A stretch of 7,463 nt of DNA from positions 1 through 7,463 of the forward strand of contig JAJYMF010000176.1 in assembly GCA_021787175.1 (NCBI GenBank), read 5' to 3'. The first letter of the stretch is position 1; every line of letters begins with the position of its first letter. The position numbers were made by a program, and so were the translations under genes. Positions 1 to 5,903 of this stretch are shown one piece after another. This DNA comes from Pseudomonadota bacterium (GTDB lineage: Bacteria > Pseudomonadota > Gammaproteobacteria > Xanthomonadales > Rhodanobacteraceae). Below the pieces are notes generated by a model. That model ran no database searches. It saw nothing but the letters and a program-made list of their open reading frames with translations, and was not told where the DNA came from.

Positions 1-606
1 TCCAAGGTCTCGACCAAGCTGACTCTGCTGGAAAACCTGATCGGCCGGGTCGACCAGCTGATCGTCGGCGGCGGCATCGCCAACACCTTCATCGCCGCCA
101 TGGGCCACGGTGTCGGCACGTCGCTGCACGAGCCCGACCTGCTCGAGGCCGCGCGCCGGGTGATGGCGACGGCCAGGGCGCGCGGCGCCGAGGTCCCGAT
201 TCCCGCCGACGTGGTGGTGGCGCCGCGCTTCGCCGCCGACGCGCCGGCCGCGGTCCGGCGCGTCGGGGACGTCCAGGCCGGGGAGATGATCCTCGACATC
301 GGCCCGGACACCGCGGCACGCTATGCGCAGATGATCGCGCGCGCCGGCACGGTGGTCTGGAACGGCCCGGTCGGCGTGTTCGAGTTCGACGCCTTCGGCA
401 AGGGCACCGAGACGCTGGCGCATGCGATCGCGGATTCCGCGGCGTTCTCGATCGCCGGCGGCGGCGACACCCTGGCCGCGGTGGACAAGTACGGCATCGC
501 CGACCGCGTCGGCTACATCTCCACCGGCGGCGGCGCCTTCCTCGAGTTCCTCGAGGGCAGGGAACTGCCGGCGGTGGCCGCGCTGCGCGCGCGCGGCAAG
601 GCCTGA
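1..606 (+). CDS. pgk: Phosphoglycerate kinase, C-terminal half (5' end outside window)
   Basis: Phosphoglycerate kinase interconverts 1,3-bisphosphoglycerate + ADP and 3-phosphoglycerate + ATP in cytosolic glycolysis and gluconeogenesis. The open frame runs from base 1 to TGA at 604-606. It gives 201 residues, about half of a usual ~390-residue PGK, and corresponds to the nucleotide-binding C-terminal domain. Family motifs are clear: GGGIANTF near residue 23, [11 protein letters not shown] near 118, SIAGGGDT near 151 (the glycine-rich nucleotide/phosphate loop) and [13 protein letters not shown] near the C-terminus, followed by the closing segment LPAVAAL. The ATG at 100 is internal, not a start, because PGK homology continues upstream to base 1. 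The stop is 5 bases before the next gene, which suggests co-transcription. The C-terminal part seen shows no sign of truncation or frameshift. Confidence 0.97.
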   Translation, partial: SKVSTKLTLLENLIGRVDQLIVGGGIANTFIAAMGHGVGTSLHEPDLLEAARRVMATARARGAEVPIPADVVVAPRFAADAPAAVRRVGDVQAGEMILDIGPDTAARYAQMIARAGTVVWNGPVGVFEFDAFGKGTETLAHAIADSAAFSIAGGGDTLAAVDKYGIADRVGYISTGGGAFLEFLEGRELPAVAALRARGKA

Positions 607-611
607 AGCGC

Positions 612-1295
612 ATGCTGCTGCTGTTCGATCTCGACGGCACGCTGATCGATTCCGCACCCGGCATCATTGCCTGCATCGAGCACGCCTGTGTGCGCATGGG
701 GGTGAGCGCGCCGCCGCGCGAGACGCTGCGCGGCTGGATCGGCCCGCCGCTGGGCGAGACTTTCCCCGGCGTCGTCGGCGCCGACCCGGCGCGCGTCGAG
801 GCCGCGATCGCCCATTATCGGGAGCGCTTCGACCGCGTCGGCTGGCGCGAGCATCAGGTCTATGCGGGCATGGACGCGGTCGTCGCCGCGCAGCGAGCGG
901 CCGGGCACACGCTGGCCATCGTCACCACCAAGGTGCGCCCGCAGGCCGAGCGCATCGTCGGCGCATTGCCCTTCGGCGGCGCCTTCGCTCGCGTCTACGG
1001 GCCCGCGGCCGACGCCCGGCACTGCGAGAAGGCGCAGATGATCGCGCAGGCGATGGCGGATTTCGGTCACGCCACGGAAACCACGCGCATGGTCGGCGAC
1101 CGTCACTACGACATTGCCGGAGCGCGCGCCTGCGGCGTCGCCAGCTGCGGCGTGCTGTGGGGCTACGGCCATGCGGGCGAGCTCGAGGCCGCGGGCGCTA
1201 CGGCGCTGGCTGAGCAGCCCGACGCGCTGGCGGCGTGGCTCAACCATGCGATCGAGCCCGCAGCGCTGCACAGCGGCCGCAAGGCCAGGCTGTAA
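612..1295 (+). CDS. HAD-superfamily phosphatase, phosphoglycolate phosphatase (Gph)-like
   Basis: This 227-residue protein has the full set of haloacid dehalogenase phosphatase motifs. Motif I is FDLDGT, with nucleophile Asp6 and acid/base Asp8. Motif II is IVTTK, with Thr105. The motif III lysine is probably Lys140. Motif IV is GDRHYD, with Asp163 and Asp167 as Mg2+ ligands. Residues about 15-85 form a helical cap between motifs I and II, as in the Gph/PpaX type, and the length fits that group. The product is probably cytosolic and acts on a small phosphorylated metabolite. Phosphoglycolate is the family default, but nucleoside monophosphates or other substrates cannot be excluded, so no symbol is given. 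The ATG at 612 puts motif I at the very N-terminus, as expected. A weak AAGG lies at 598-601 inside pgk. The 5-base gap suggests translation coupled to pgk. Confidence 0.88.
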   Translation: MLLLFDLDGTLIDSAPGIIACIEHACVRMGVSAPPRETLRGWIGPPLGETFPGVVGADPARVEAAIAHYRERFDRVGWREHQVYAGMDAVVAAQRAAGHTLAIVTTKVRPQAERIVGALPFGGAFARVYGPAADARHCEKAQMIAQAMADFGHATETTRMVGDRHYDIAGARACGVASCGVLWGYGHAGELEAAGATALAEQPDALAAWLNHAIEPAALHSGRKARL

Positions 1296-1313
1296 ACTTC
1301 ACACTTCGCAGCC

Positions 1314-1318
1314 AAGGA
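1314..1318 (+). promoter_or_regulatory. Shine-Dalgarno of rfbB
   Basis: AAGGA lies 11 bases before the ATG at 1330 and is the only purine-rich site in the 34-base gap after the phosphatase gene. It supports this start over in-frame upstream codons that lie inside the phosphatase gene. The spacing is on the long side. The surrounding CAAGGAC also fits the first seven positions of the CANGGANGU CsrA/RsmA consensus, but without the hairpin context seen before rfbA. Confidence 0.6.
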
Positions 1319-1329
1319 CCCCCGGCCTC

Positions 1330-2388
1330 ATGAAAACCCTGCTCGTCACCGGCGGCGCCGGTTTCATCGGCGGCAACTTCGTGCTCGATGCGCTTGCCCG
1401 CGGTGATCGTGTGGTCAACCTCGACAAGCTGACCTACGCCGGCAATCTCGACACCCTGGCCGCGGTGCGCGGCCATGCGAATCACGTCTTCGTGCAGGGC
1501 GACATCGGCGATCGCGCGCTCTGCGCCCGGCTGCTGGCCGAACACGCGGTCGACGCGGTGATCAACTTCGCCGCCGAGTCGCACGTGGACCGATCGATCG
1601 ACGGCCCGGCCGCCTTCATCGAGACCAATGTGGTCGGCACGCTGGCGCTGCTGGAAGCCGCGCGCGATTACTGGAAGGCGCTGCCGCTGGCGCGCCAGGA
1701 CGGCTTCCGCTTCCTGCACGTGTCCACCGACGAGGTCTACGGCTCGCTGGGACCGTTGGGCCGGTTCAGCGAGACCACGCCCTACGCGCCCAACTCGCCC
1801 TACTCGGCGTCGAAGGCAGCCTCGGATCACCTCGTGCGCGCCTTCCATCACACCTGGGGCCTGCCGGTGCTGACCACGAATTGCTCCAACAACTACGGGC
1901 CGTACCAGTTTCCGGAAAAGCTCATCCCGCTGACGATCCAGAAGGCGCTGCACGGCGAGGCGCTGCCGGTGTACGGCGACGGCCGCAACGTGCGCGACTG
2001 GCTGTACGTCGGCGACCATTGCGCGGCGATCCGGCGCGTGCTGGAGGCCGGCCGCGTCGGCGAGACCTACAACGTCGGCGGCGACGCCGAGCGCGAGAAC
2101 CTGCACGTGGTGCGCACGATCTGCGCCCTGCTGGACGCGCGCCGGCCGCTGGCGGACGGCCGCCCGCGCGAGGCGCTGATCACCTTCGTCAAGGACCGTC
2201 CGGGCCACGACCGCCGCTACGCCATCGACGCCGGCAAGATCCGGCGCGAGCTGGGCTGGCAGCCCGCGGTCGACTTCGAGGAAGGCATCGAGCGCACCGT
2301 GGACTGGTACCTCGATCACCAGCCCTGGGTGGCGCGGGTGCTGGACGGCAGTTACCGGCTCGAGAGGATCGGGCGAGCCGGGATTTGA
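1330..2388 (+). CDS. rfbB: dTDP-glucose 4,6-dehydratase
   Basis: RfbB (RmlB) converts dTDP-D-glucose to dTDP-4-keto-6-deoxy-D-glucose using bound NAD+, the second step of dTDP-L-rhamnose synthesis in the cytosol. The 352-residue product is full length for the family, an extended short-chain dehydrogenase/reductase. The N-terminal Rossmann loop is TGGAGFIGG (7-15). [10 protein letters not shown] (80-89) is the family signature. The dehydratase triad Thr133-Asp134-Glu135 sits in HVSTDEVYG, and the catalytic pair Tyr158/Lys162 is in YSASK. C-terminal substrate-binding motifs [15 protein letters not shown] and [11 protein letters not shown] are present. The ATG at 1330 starts directly at the Rossmann strand with AAGGA 12-16 bases upstream. 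The longer open frame back to 1114 lies over the phosphatase gene and is not coding. This is the first gene of the rfbBACD set, and a 175-base structured gap follows it. Confidence 0.97.
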   Translation: MKTLLVTGGAGFIGGNFVLDALARGDRVVNLDKLTYAGNLDTLAAVRGHANHVFVQGDIGDRALCARLLAEHAVDAVINFAAESHVDRSIDGPAAFIETNVVGTLALLEAARDYWKALPLARQDGFRFLHVSTDEVYGSLGPLGRFSETTPYAPNSPYSASKAASDHLVRAFHHTWGLPVLTTNCSNNYGPYQFPEKLIPLTIQKALHGEALPVYGDGRNVRDWLYVGDHCAAIRRVLEAGRVGETYNVGGDAERENLHVVRTICALLDARRPLADGRPREALITFVKDRPGHDRRYAIDAGKIRRELGWQPAVDFEEGIERTVDWYLDHQPWVARVLDGSYRLERIGRAGI

Positions 2389-2405
2389 CGCGAGATGCGT
2401 TGACT

Positions 2406-2427
2406 GCGCGTGCAGGAAAGCACGCGC
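2406..2427 (+). other. Perfect 8-bp hairpin with AGGAAA loop
   Basis: GCGCGTGC (2406-2413) pairs exactly with GCACGCGC (2420-2427) around the six-base loop AGGAAA. This is the first of three GGA-presenting hairpins in the rfbA leader. A GGA in a six-base loop is the favoured presentation for CsrA/RsmA, but the GGA is one position off the CANGGANG spacing here. Confidence 0.6.
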
Positions 2428-2455
2428 GAACGGCGGCAGCCGGCCCGCCGGGCGA

Positions 2456-2470
2456 GCGCCAGGAAGGCGC
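2456..2470 (+). other. 5-bp hairpin with AGGAA loop
   Basis: GCGCC (2456-2460) pairs with GGCGC (2466-2470) around AGGAA. The stem is short but wholly G-C. The loop and closing bases read CCAGGAAG, which matches CANGGANG except for the second base. This is the second GGA-loop hairpin of the leader. Confidence 0.5.
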
Positions 2471-2496
2471 GAGTAGTCGCATCTCGCGCCGGCGAG

Positions 2497-2521
2497 CGCC
2501 GGCACCAAGGATGTGCCGGCG
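2497..2521 (+). other. 9-bp hairpin with CAAGGAT loop, best candidate CsrA/RsmA site
   Basis: CGCCGGCAC (2497-2505) pairs exactly with GTGCCGGCG (2513-2521) around the seven-base loop CAAGGAT. Bases 2506-2514 read CAAGGATGT, a complete match to the CANGGANGU core known for CsrA/RsmE binding. They also match the last nine positions of the SELEX consensus RUACARGGAUGU. The hairpin competes with another perfect one, GCCGGCG (2488-2494) with CGCCGGC (2497-2503), because both use bases 2497-2503. It ends 29 bases before the rfbA Shine-Dalgarno. Confidence 0.6.
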
Positions 2522-2523
2522 GG

Positions 2524-2533
2524 GGAACGTTCC
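2524..2533. repeat. 10-base palindrome GGAACGTTCC
   Basis: A perfect 10-base palindrome lies 30 bases before the rfbA ATG, between the last GGA hairpin and the Shine-Dalgarno. It lacks a loop, so it suits a DNA operator or RNA dimer contact better than a stable hairpin. No regulator is assigned. Confidence 0.4.
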
Positions 2534-2550
2534 AGGGAAGGTTTCTTGCA

Positions 2551-2556
2551 AAAGGA
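2551..2556 (+). promoter_or_regulatory. Shine-Dalgarno of rfbA
   Basis: AAAGGA lies seven bases before the ATG at 2564. It fixes this start over the in-frame GTG at 2513, which would add 17 residues not typical of RfbA. The site itself contains AGGA, so a protein binding GGA motifs here would block ribosome loading. Confidence 0.85.
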
Positions 2557-2563
2557 CACGAGC

Positions 2564-3451
2564 ATGACCACCCGCAAAGGCCTGATCCTCGCCGGCGGCT
2601 CCGGCACCCGGCTGTATCCGGTGACCCAGGCGATCAGCAAGCAGCTGCTGCCGATCTACGACAAGCCGATGATCTACTACCCGCTGGCGGTGCTGATGCT
2701 GGCCGGCATCCGCGAGGTGCTGATCATCAACACCCCGCACGAGCAGGCCCTGTTCCAGCGCCTGCTGGGCGATGGCTCGCAGTGGGGGCTGGACATCCGC
2801 TACGCGGTGCAGCCCTCGCCCGACGGTCTGGCGCAGGCCTTCCTGATCGGCCGCGAGTTCATCGCGGGGAACCCCAGCTGCCTGGTGCTGGGCGACAACA
2901 TCTTCTACGGCCACGGCCTGACCGAGCTGCTGCAGCGGGCCGACGGCCGTGACCGCGGCGCCACCGTGTTCGGCTACTGGGTGCGCGATCCCCAGCGCTA
3001 TGGCGTGGCCGAATTCGACGCGACCGACCGCGTGATCGGCCTGGAGGAGAAGCCCGTCGAACCCAAGTCGAACTACGCCGTCACCGGGCTGTATTTCTAC
3101 GATGCGCGTGTTTGCGATTTCGCGGCGGCGCTCAGGCCCTCGCCGCGCGGCGAGCTGGAGATCACCGACCTCAACCGCTGCTACCTCGACGACGGCGCGC
3201 TGATGCTGGAGCGGCTGGGACGCGGCTATGCATGGCTGGACACCGGTACCCACGAGTCGCTGATCGAGGCGGCCAACTACATCGAGACCATCGAGAACCG
3301 CCAGGGCCTCAAGGTCTGCTGCCCGGAGGAGATCGCCTTCCTCCACGGCTGGATCGACGCCGAGCAGGTGCTGCGCCTGGCCGCGCCGCTGGCGAAATCC
3401 GGCTACGGCCAGTACCTGCGCGCGCTGGTGGCGCACGGGGCGGTGCGATGA
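2564..3451 (+). CDS. rfbA: Glucose-1-phosphate thymidylyltransferase
   Basis: RfbA (RmlA) joins dTTP and glucose-1-phosphate to make dTDP-glucose and pyrophosphate, the entry step of the pathway and normally feedback-inhibited by dTDP-L-rhamnose. The 295-residue product is full length. The nucleotidyltransferase signature GGSGTRLYP (11-19) is followed by [17 protein letters not shown] (25-41). GDNIFYG (110-116) carries the probable metal ligand Asp111. LEEKP (160-164), [10 protein letters not shown] (171-180), LEITDLN (198-204) and [10 protein letters not shown] (224-233, second metal ligand Asp226) complete the set. All expected catalytic residues are present. The start has a good Shine-Dalgarno. 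The stop overlaps the rfbC start as ATGA (3448-3451), so RfbA and RfbC are probably translationally coupled. The long upstream leader suggests this first committed enzyme is the regulated one, which is inference. Confidence 0.97.
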   Translation: MTTRKGLILAGGSGTRLYPVTQAISKQLLPIYDKPMIYYPLAVLMLAGIREVLIINTPHEQALFQRLLGDGSQWGLDIRYAVQPSPDGLAQAFLIGREFIAGNPSCLVLGDNIFYGHGLTELLQRADGRDRGATVFGYWVRDPQRYGVAEFDATDRVIGLEEKPVEPKSNYAVTGLYFYDARVCDFAAALRPSPRGELEITDLNRCYLDDGALMLERLGRGYAWLDTGTHESLIEAANYIETIENRQGLKVCCPEEIAFLHGWIDAEQVLRLAAPLAKSGYGQYLRALVAHGAVR

Positions 3452-4017
3452 GGCGCATCGACACCACGCTGGCCGGCGTCTGCGTGATCGAGCCCGACGT
3501 TCACGGCGACCCTCGCGGCTATTTCTACGAGAGCTTCCATCAGGCCAAGTACGCCGAGCTCGGACTGGGCGAGCTGCGCTTCGTGCAGACCAATGTCTCG
3601 CGTTCGGCGCGTGGTGTGCTGCGCGGACTGCACTACCAGTGGCCCAACCCGCAGGGCAAGCTGGTCAGCGTGCTCGAGGGTGAGGTCTGGGACGTCGCCG
3701 TGGACATCCGCCGCGGCTCGCCCAGCTTCGGGCGCTGGGCGGCGGCGGTGCTGTCGGCCGACAACCATCGCCATTTCTGGATCCCGGAAGGCTTTGCCCA
3801 CGGCTTCTGCGTGCTGTCGGAGTTCGCCACCTTCAGCTACCAGTGCACCGCGCTGTACGACCGCGCCGCCGACGCCGCCGTGCGCTGGAACGATGCCGCC
3901 ATCGCCGTGGATTGGCCGCTCAGTGCGCCGCAGCTCTCCGACAAGGATGCGCGTGCACCGTATCTGGGCGAGGTGCCGCCCGAGCGCCTGCCGCTCTACG
4001 TGCCGTGTCCAGCATGA
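3448..4017 (+). CDS. rfbC: dTDP-4-dehydrorhamnose 3,5-epimerase
   Basis: RfbC (RmlC) inverts C3 and C5 of dTDP-4-keto-6-deoxy-glucose to give dTDP-4-keto-L-rhamnose. The 189-residue product is the usual length of this cupin-fold, dimeric cytosolic enzyme. [15 protein letters not shown] (21-35) and [20 protein letters not shown] (45-64) are hallmark segments. His62 in GLHYQ and Asp167 in LSDKD are placed like the His/Asp catalytic dyad of the family. Lys71 in the PQGKLV segment, [11 protein letters not shown] (78-88), the [11 protein letters not shown] cupin strand (110-120) and the Tyr-rich YQCTALYD (131-138) also fit. The ATG overlaps the rfbA stop by four bases and has only a weak upstream purine run, consistent with translational coupling. 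The gene ends 204 bases before rfbD, a gap that holds a palindromic repeat. Confidence 0.96.
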   Translation: MRRIDTTLAGVCVIEPDVHGDPRGYFYESFHQAKYAELGLGELRFVQTNVSRSARGVLRGLHYQWPNPQGKLVSVLEGEVWDVAVDIRRGSPSFGRWAAAVLSADNHRHFWIPEGFAHGFCVLSEFATFSYQCTALYDRAADAAVRWNDAAIAVDWPLSAPQLSDKDARAPYLGEVPPERLPLYVPCPA

Positions 4018-4049
4018 TGTCGATATGCAGCAGCAGGGGCGCCGAACAG

Positions 4050-4069
4050 CAGACGTGCATGGGCGTCTG
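4050..4069. other. Small hairpin after rfbC
   Basis: CAGACG (4050-4055) pairs with CGTCTG (4064-4069) around an eight-base loop, directly before the larger palindromic repeat. No T-tract follows, so it is not a classical terminator. It may be part of the same repeat unit. Confidence 0.35.
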
Positions 4070-4072
4070 GTG

Positions 4073-4182
4073 CCCTCTCCCTCGGGAGAGGGTCGCCCGC
4101 AGGCCCCTGAGGGTGCGGTGCTGCCGTGGCGCGCCCGCTCTGCCGAACCCTCTCCCCCACCCCTCTCCCAGGGGGAGAGGGG
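4073..4182. repeat. CCCTCTCCC palindromic intergenic repeat between rfbC and rfbD
   Basis: Two strong palindromes border this stretch. CCCTCTCCC (4073-4081) pairs with GGGAGAGGG (4084-4092). CCCCTCTCCC (4160-4169) pairs with GGGAGAGGGG (4173-4182). A third CCCTCTCCC lies at 4148-4156, and a CCCT-G-AGGG mini-palindrome at 4105-4113. Its composition and paired-hairpin layout resemble the REP-like intergenic repeats common in G+C-rich Proteobacteria. It carries no gene. As RNA it would form stable hairpins that could damp read-through into rfbD or protect the rfbBAC message from 3' decay. Element limits are uncertain, since no flanking target duplication was recognised. Confidence 0.7.
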
Positions 4183-4221
4183 CTCAATCAAACGGCGCTT
4201 TATGACTCCTCGAGTTGCAGC

Positions 4222-5151
4222 ATGAAGATCCTGCTGCTGGGCGGCAACGGTCAGGTCGGCTTCGAGCTGATGCGCGCGCTGGGGCCGCTGGGGGACATGA
4301 TGGCGGCCACGCGCGACGGGCGGCTGCCCGGGGGCGCGCCCTGCCTGCGCGCGGATCTCGCCGACAGCGACGCCGCGTTGATCGCGCTGCTCGATCGCAG
4401 CGCGCCCGACCTGATCGTCAACGCGGCGGCCTACACCGCGGTGGACCGCGCCGAGGACGAACCGGCCCTCGCGCAGCGCATCAACGGCGACGCCGTCGGC
4501 ACGCTGGGGCGCTGGGCCGCGCCGCGCGGCGTGCCGGTGATCCACTATTCCACCGACTACGTCTTCGACGGCCACGCCACGCGGCCGTGGCGCGAGGACG
4601 ACGCCACCGCGCCGCTGGGCGTCTACGGCGCGAGCAAGCGGGCCGGAGAGCTGGCGTTGATCGCCAGCGGCGCGCGGCATCTGATCCTGCGCACCGCCTG
4701 GGTGTACGCCGCGCGCGGGCACAATTTCCTGCGCACCATGCTGCGGCTGGCCGGGGAGCGCGACGTGCTGCGCGTGGTCGACGACCAGATCGGGACGCCG
4801 ACACCGGCGCGCCTGATCGCCAGCGCCACCGCGGCGATCGTGGCGCGCCTCGCGCCGCGCGGCATTTTCGTGAGCGATGCGCCCTGGGGCATCCATCACC
4901 TCACCGCCGCCGGCCAGACCAGCTGGTGCGGCTTCACCCGCGCGATCCTGCCGATGGCCCAGCGCGCGGGCCTGATCGTCCGCGCTCCCGAAGTGCAGGC
5001 GATCGCCACCGTCGATTACCCGACGCGCGCACAGCGGCCCGCCTGGTCGGTGCTCGACTGCACACGCGTGCAGGACACCTTTGCCTTGTGCCTGCCGTCC
5101 TGGGAGACCGCTCTCGATGCCGTGATCGGCGAGCTGGCGACACCGCGCTGA
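4222..5151 (+). CDS. rfbD: dTDP-4-dehydrorhamnose reductase
   Basis: RfbD (RmlD) reduces dTDP-4-keto-L-rhamnose with NAD(P)H, the last step to dTDP-L-rhamnose. The 309-residue product is a normal-length short-chain dehydrogenase/reductase. Its Rossmann loop is GGNGQVG (7-13). NAAAYTAVDRAE (67-78) and YSTDYVFDG (109-117) are family signatures. The catalytic Tyr135/Lys139 pair lies in YGASK, with Thr111 in STD as the third active-site residue. RTAWVY (157-162) and DDQIGTPT (187-194) follow. The ATG at 4222 places the Rossmann strand at the N-terminus. The open frame continues upstream to 4126 only through the repeat, so that extension is rejected. The Shine-Dalgarno is poor (CGAG near 4211). 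Separation from rfbC by the repeat means expression may differ from that of rfbBAC. Confidence 0.96.
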   Translation: MKILLLGGNGQVGFELMRALGPLGDMMAATRDGRLPGGAPCLRADLADSDAALIALLDRSAPDLIVNAAAYTAVDRAEDEPALAQRINGDAVGTLGRWAAPRGVPVIHYSTDYVFDGHATRPWREDDATAPLGVYGASKRAGELALIASGARHLILRTAWVYAARGHNFLRTMLRLAGERDVLRVVDDQIGTPTPARLIASATAAIVARLAPRGIFVSDAPWGIHHLTAAGQTSWCGFTRAILPMAQRAGLIVRAPEVQAIATVDYPTRAQRPAWSVLDCTRVQDTFALCLPSWETALDAVIGELATPR

Positions 5152-5158
5152 GGCCGTG

Positions 5159-5172
5159 CCCGAGGGGTCGGG
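5159..5172. other. Small hairpin 7 bases after the rfbD stop
   Basis: CCCGA (5159-5163) pairs with TCGGG (5168-5172) around GGGG. A competing bulged pairing joins 5162-5170 with CGACCCTC at 5197-5204. There is no T-tract. It may be a weak 3' structure at the end of the rhamnose genes. The rest of the 136-base gap to the next gene shows no recognisable promoter. Confidence 0.3.
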
Positions 5173-5287
5173 ACGACGATGCGGGTCACGCCATCGCGAC
5201 CCTCACCGCAAGCGGACTTCGCAGCCCGACGGATGCGATGATCCGCGCCGTGCGAAGCTGTCGATCACACCCACCCAGAGCCCTGTC

Positions 5288-5872
5288 ATGCCACTGCTGA
5301 TACTCGGTCTGCTGATCTTTCTGGGCGTGCATTCACTGCGCCTGTTCGCGGACGCCTGGCGCACGCGGATGATCGCGCGGCTGGGCGCCAACGCATGGAA
5401 GGGGCTGTACGCGCTGGTTGCGGTCTTCGGCTTCGCGCTGATCGTGTGGGGCTTCGGGTTGGCGCGCCAGCATGCGCTGCTGCTGTATGCGCCGCCGCCG
5501 TGGCTGAGCCAGCTCAATGCGCTGTTCACCCTGGTCGCATTTGTGCTGGTCGCCGCCGCCTATGTGCCGCGCAACCATCTGAAGGCGAAGATCGGCCATC
5601 CGATGCTGGCCGGCGTCAAGGTCTGGGCGCTCGGGCATTTGCTGGCGATCGGCTTCCTGCACGATGTCGTGCTGTTCGGCGCATTCCTGCTGTGGGCGAT
5701 CGCCGATTTTGTCGTCTCGCGCCGGCGCGATCGGCGGGCGGGCGTGATCTATCCGCAGGGCACGCTGGCGGGCGATGCGCTGACGCTGGTGATCGGCATC
5801 GCGGCGTGGGCGATCTTCGCGTTCTGGCTGCATGCGCGCCTGATCGGCGTGAGTCCGTTCGGCGTGTCCTGA
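5288..5872 (+). CDS. NnrU-family integral membrane protein
   Basis: This 194-residue protein is strongly hydrophobic, with about five to six likely membrane helices: about 2-21, 38-58, 76-92, 107-140 in one or two spans, and 160-186. The N-terminal GVHSLR (13-18), the HPML motif (104-107), Lys111 and GHLLAIG (116-122) are the conserved pattern of the NnrU family. Some NnrU genes lie beside nitric oxide or nitrite reductase genes in denitrifiers. The family is related to the plant carotenoid isomerase Z-ISO, in which histidines bind haem. His15, His104 and His117 are candidate ligands here, which is inference. No denitrification or carotenoid gene is in view, so the substrate is unknown. ATG 5288 places a membrane helix at the start, with only AGAG (5277-5280) upstream. 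Its stop is 31 bases from the convergent gene. Confidence 0.85.
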   Translation: MPLLILGLLIFLGVHSLRLFADAWRTRMIARLGANAWKGLYALVAVFGFALIVWGFGLARQHALLLYAPPPWLSQLNALFTLVAFVLVAAAYVPRNHLKAKIGHPMLAGVKVWALGHLLAIGFLHDVVLFGAFLLWAIADFVVSRRRDRRAGVIYPQGTLAGDALTLVIGIAAWAIFAFWLHARLIGVSPFGVS

Positions 5873-5873
5873 C

Positions 5874-5890
5874 GACGCGGGCGCTGCGTC
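5874..5890. terminator. Weak hairpin in the convergent gap
   Basis: GACGC (5874-5878) pairs with GCGTC (5886-5890) around a seven-base loop, in the 31 bases between two convergent stop codons. Position favours a shared terminator, but the stem is only five pairs and has no T-tract on either strand, so this is tentative. Confidence 0.25.
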
Positions 5891-5903
5891 AGCGGGCCGC
5901 GTG

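Larger units (their letters stand above)
2389..2488 (+). repeat. Long-range 11-base inverted repeat enclosing two hairpins
   Basis: CGCGAGATGCG at 2389-2399 is the exact reverse complement of CGCATCTCGCG at 2478-2488. The left arm begins on the base after the rfbB stop codon. Pairing the arms would close a multibranched domain around the hairpins at 2406-2427 and 2456-2470. The right arm can alternatively pair locally, CGCGAG (2468-2473) with CTCGCG (2483-2488), so the two folds exclude each other. The repeat is seen directly. RNA folding is inferred. Confidence 0.65.
2389..2563 (+). promoter_or_regulatory. Structured leader between rfbB and rfbA, candidate CsrA/RsmA target
   Basis: This 175-base gap starts right after the rfbB stop. 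It is unusually rich in perfect inverted repeats: an 11-base long-range pair (2389-2399 with 2478-2488), hairpins at 2406-2427, 2456-2470 and 2497-2521, and a 10-base palindrome at 2524-2533. Six GGA triplets occur, and three sit in the loops of those hairpins. The self-complementary GCCGGC appears four times (2439, 2488, 2498, 2515). GGA in hairpin loops, plus a GGA in the Shine-Dalgarno, is the established architecture of CsrA/RsmA-controlled leaders and of CsrA-sequestering small RNAs. Which of these it is, or whether it is a dispersed repeat, is inference. No convincing promoter was found: TTGACT at 2400-2405 resembles a -35 box, but nothing at the right distance resembles a -10. Confidence 0.5.

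Noticed and set aside
2400..2428. TTGACT resembling a -35 promoter box in the rfbB-rfbA gap
   Set aside because: The bases 16-18 positions downstream are CGCGCG-like and lie in a perfect hairpin stem, so no -10 box is present.
2511..2567. 18-codon frame in the rfbA leader whose TGA overlaps the rfbA ATG
   Set aside because: The ATGA overlap is suggestive of a leader peptide, but the only purine run (AAGG) abuts the ATG with no spacing, and the ATG overlaps the loop of a strong hairpin.
1240..2640. 466-residue open frame on the - strand opposite rfbB
   Set aside because: High-G+C codon bias produces long antisense frames. The translation is Arg/Gly/Val/Gln-rich with no domain pattern, while the + strand encodes an intact RfbB.
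2189..3436. 415-residue open frame on the - strand opposite rfbA
   Set aside because: Same composition artefact. It spans the rfbB end, the structured leader and rfbA without any family signature.
4073..4182. Repeat considered as a CRISPR array
   Set aside because: Only three unevenly spaced copies of a nine-base motif in palindromic layout, without constant-length repeats or spacers.
4126..4221. In-frame upstream extension of RfbD by 32 residues
   Set aside because: The extension lies within the palindromic repeat, has no family homology, and the Rossmann motif begins right after the ATG at 4222.
3403..4899. 498-residue open frame on the - strand across rfbC and rfbD
   Set aside because: It runs through two well-supported enzymes and the intergenic repeat. 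Its low-complexity translation has no recognisable motifs.
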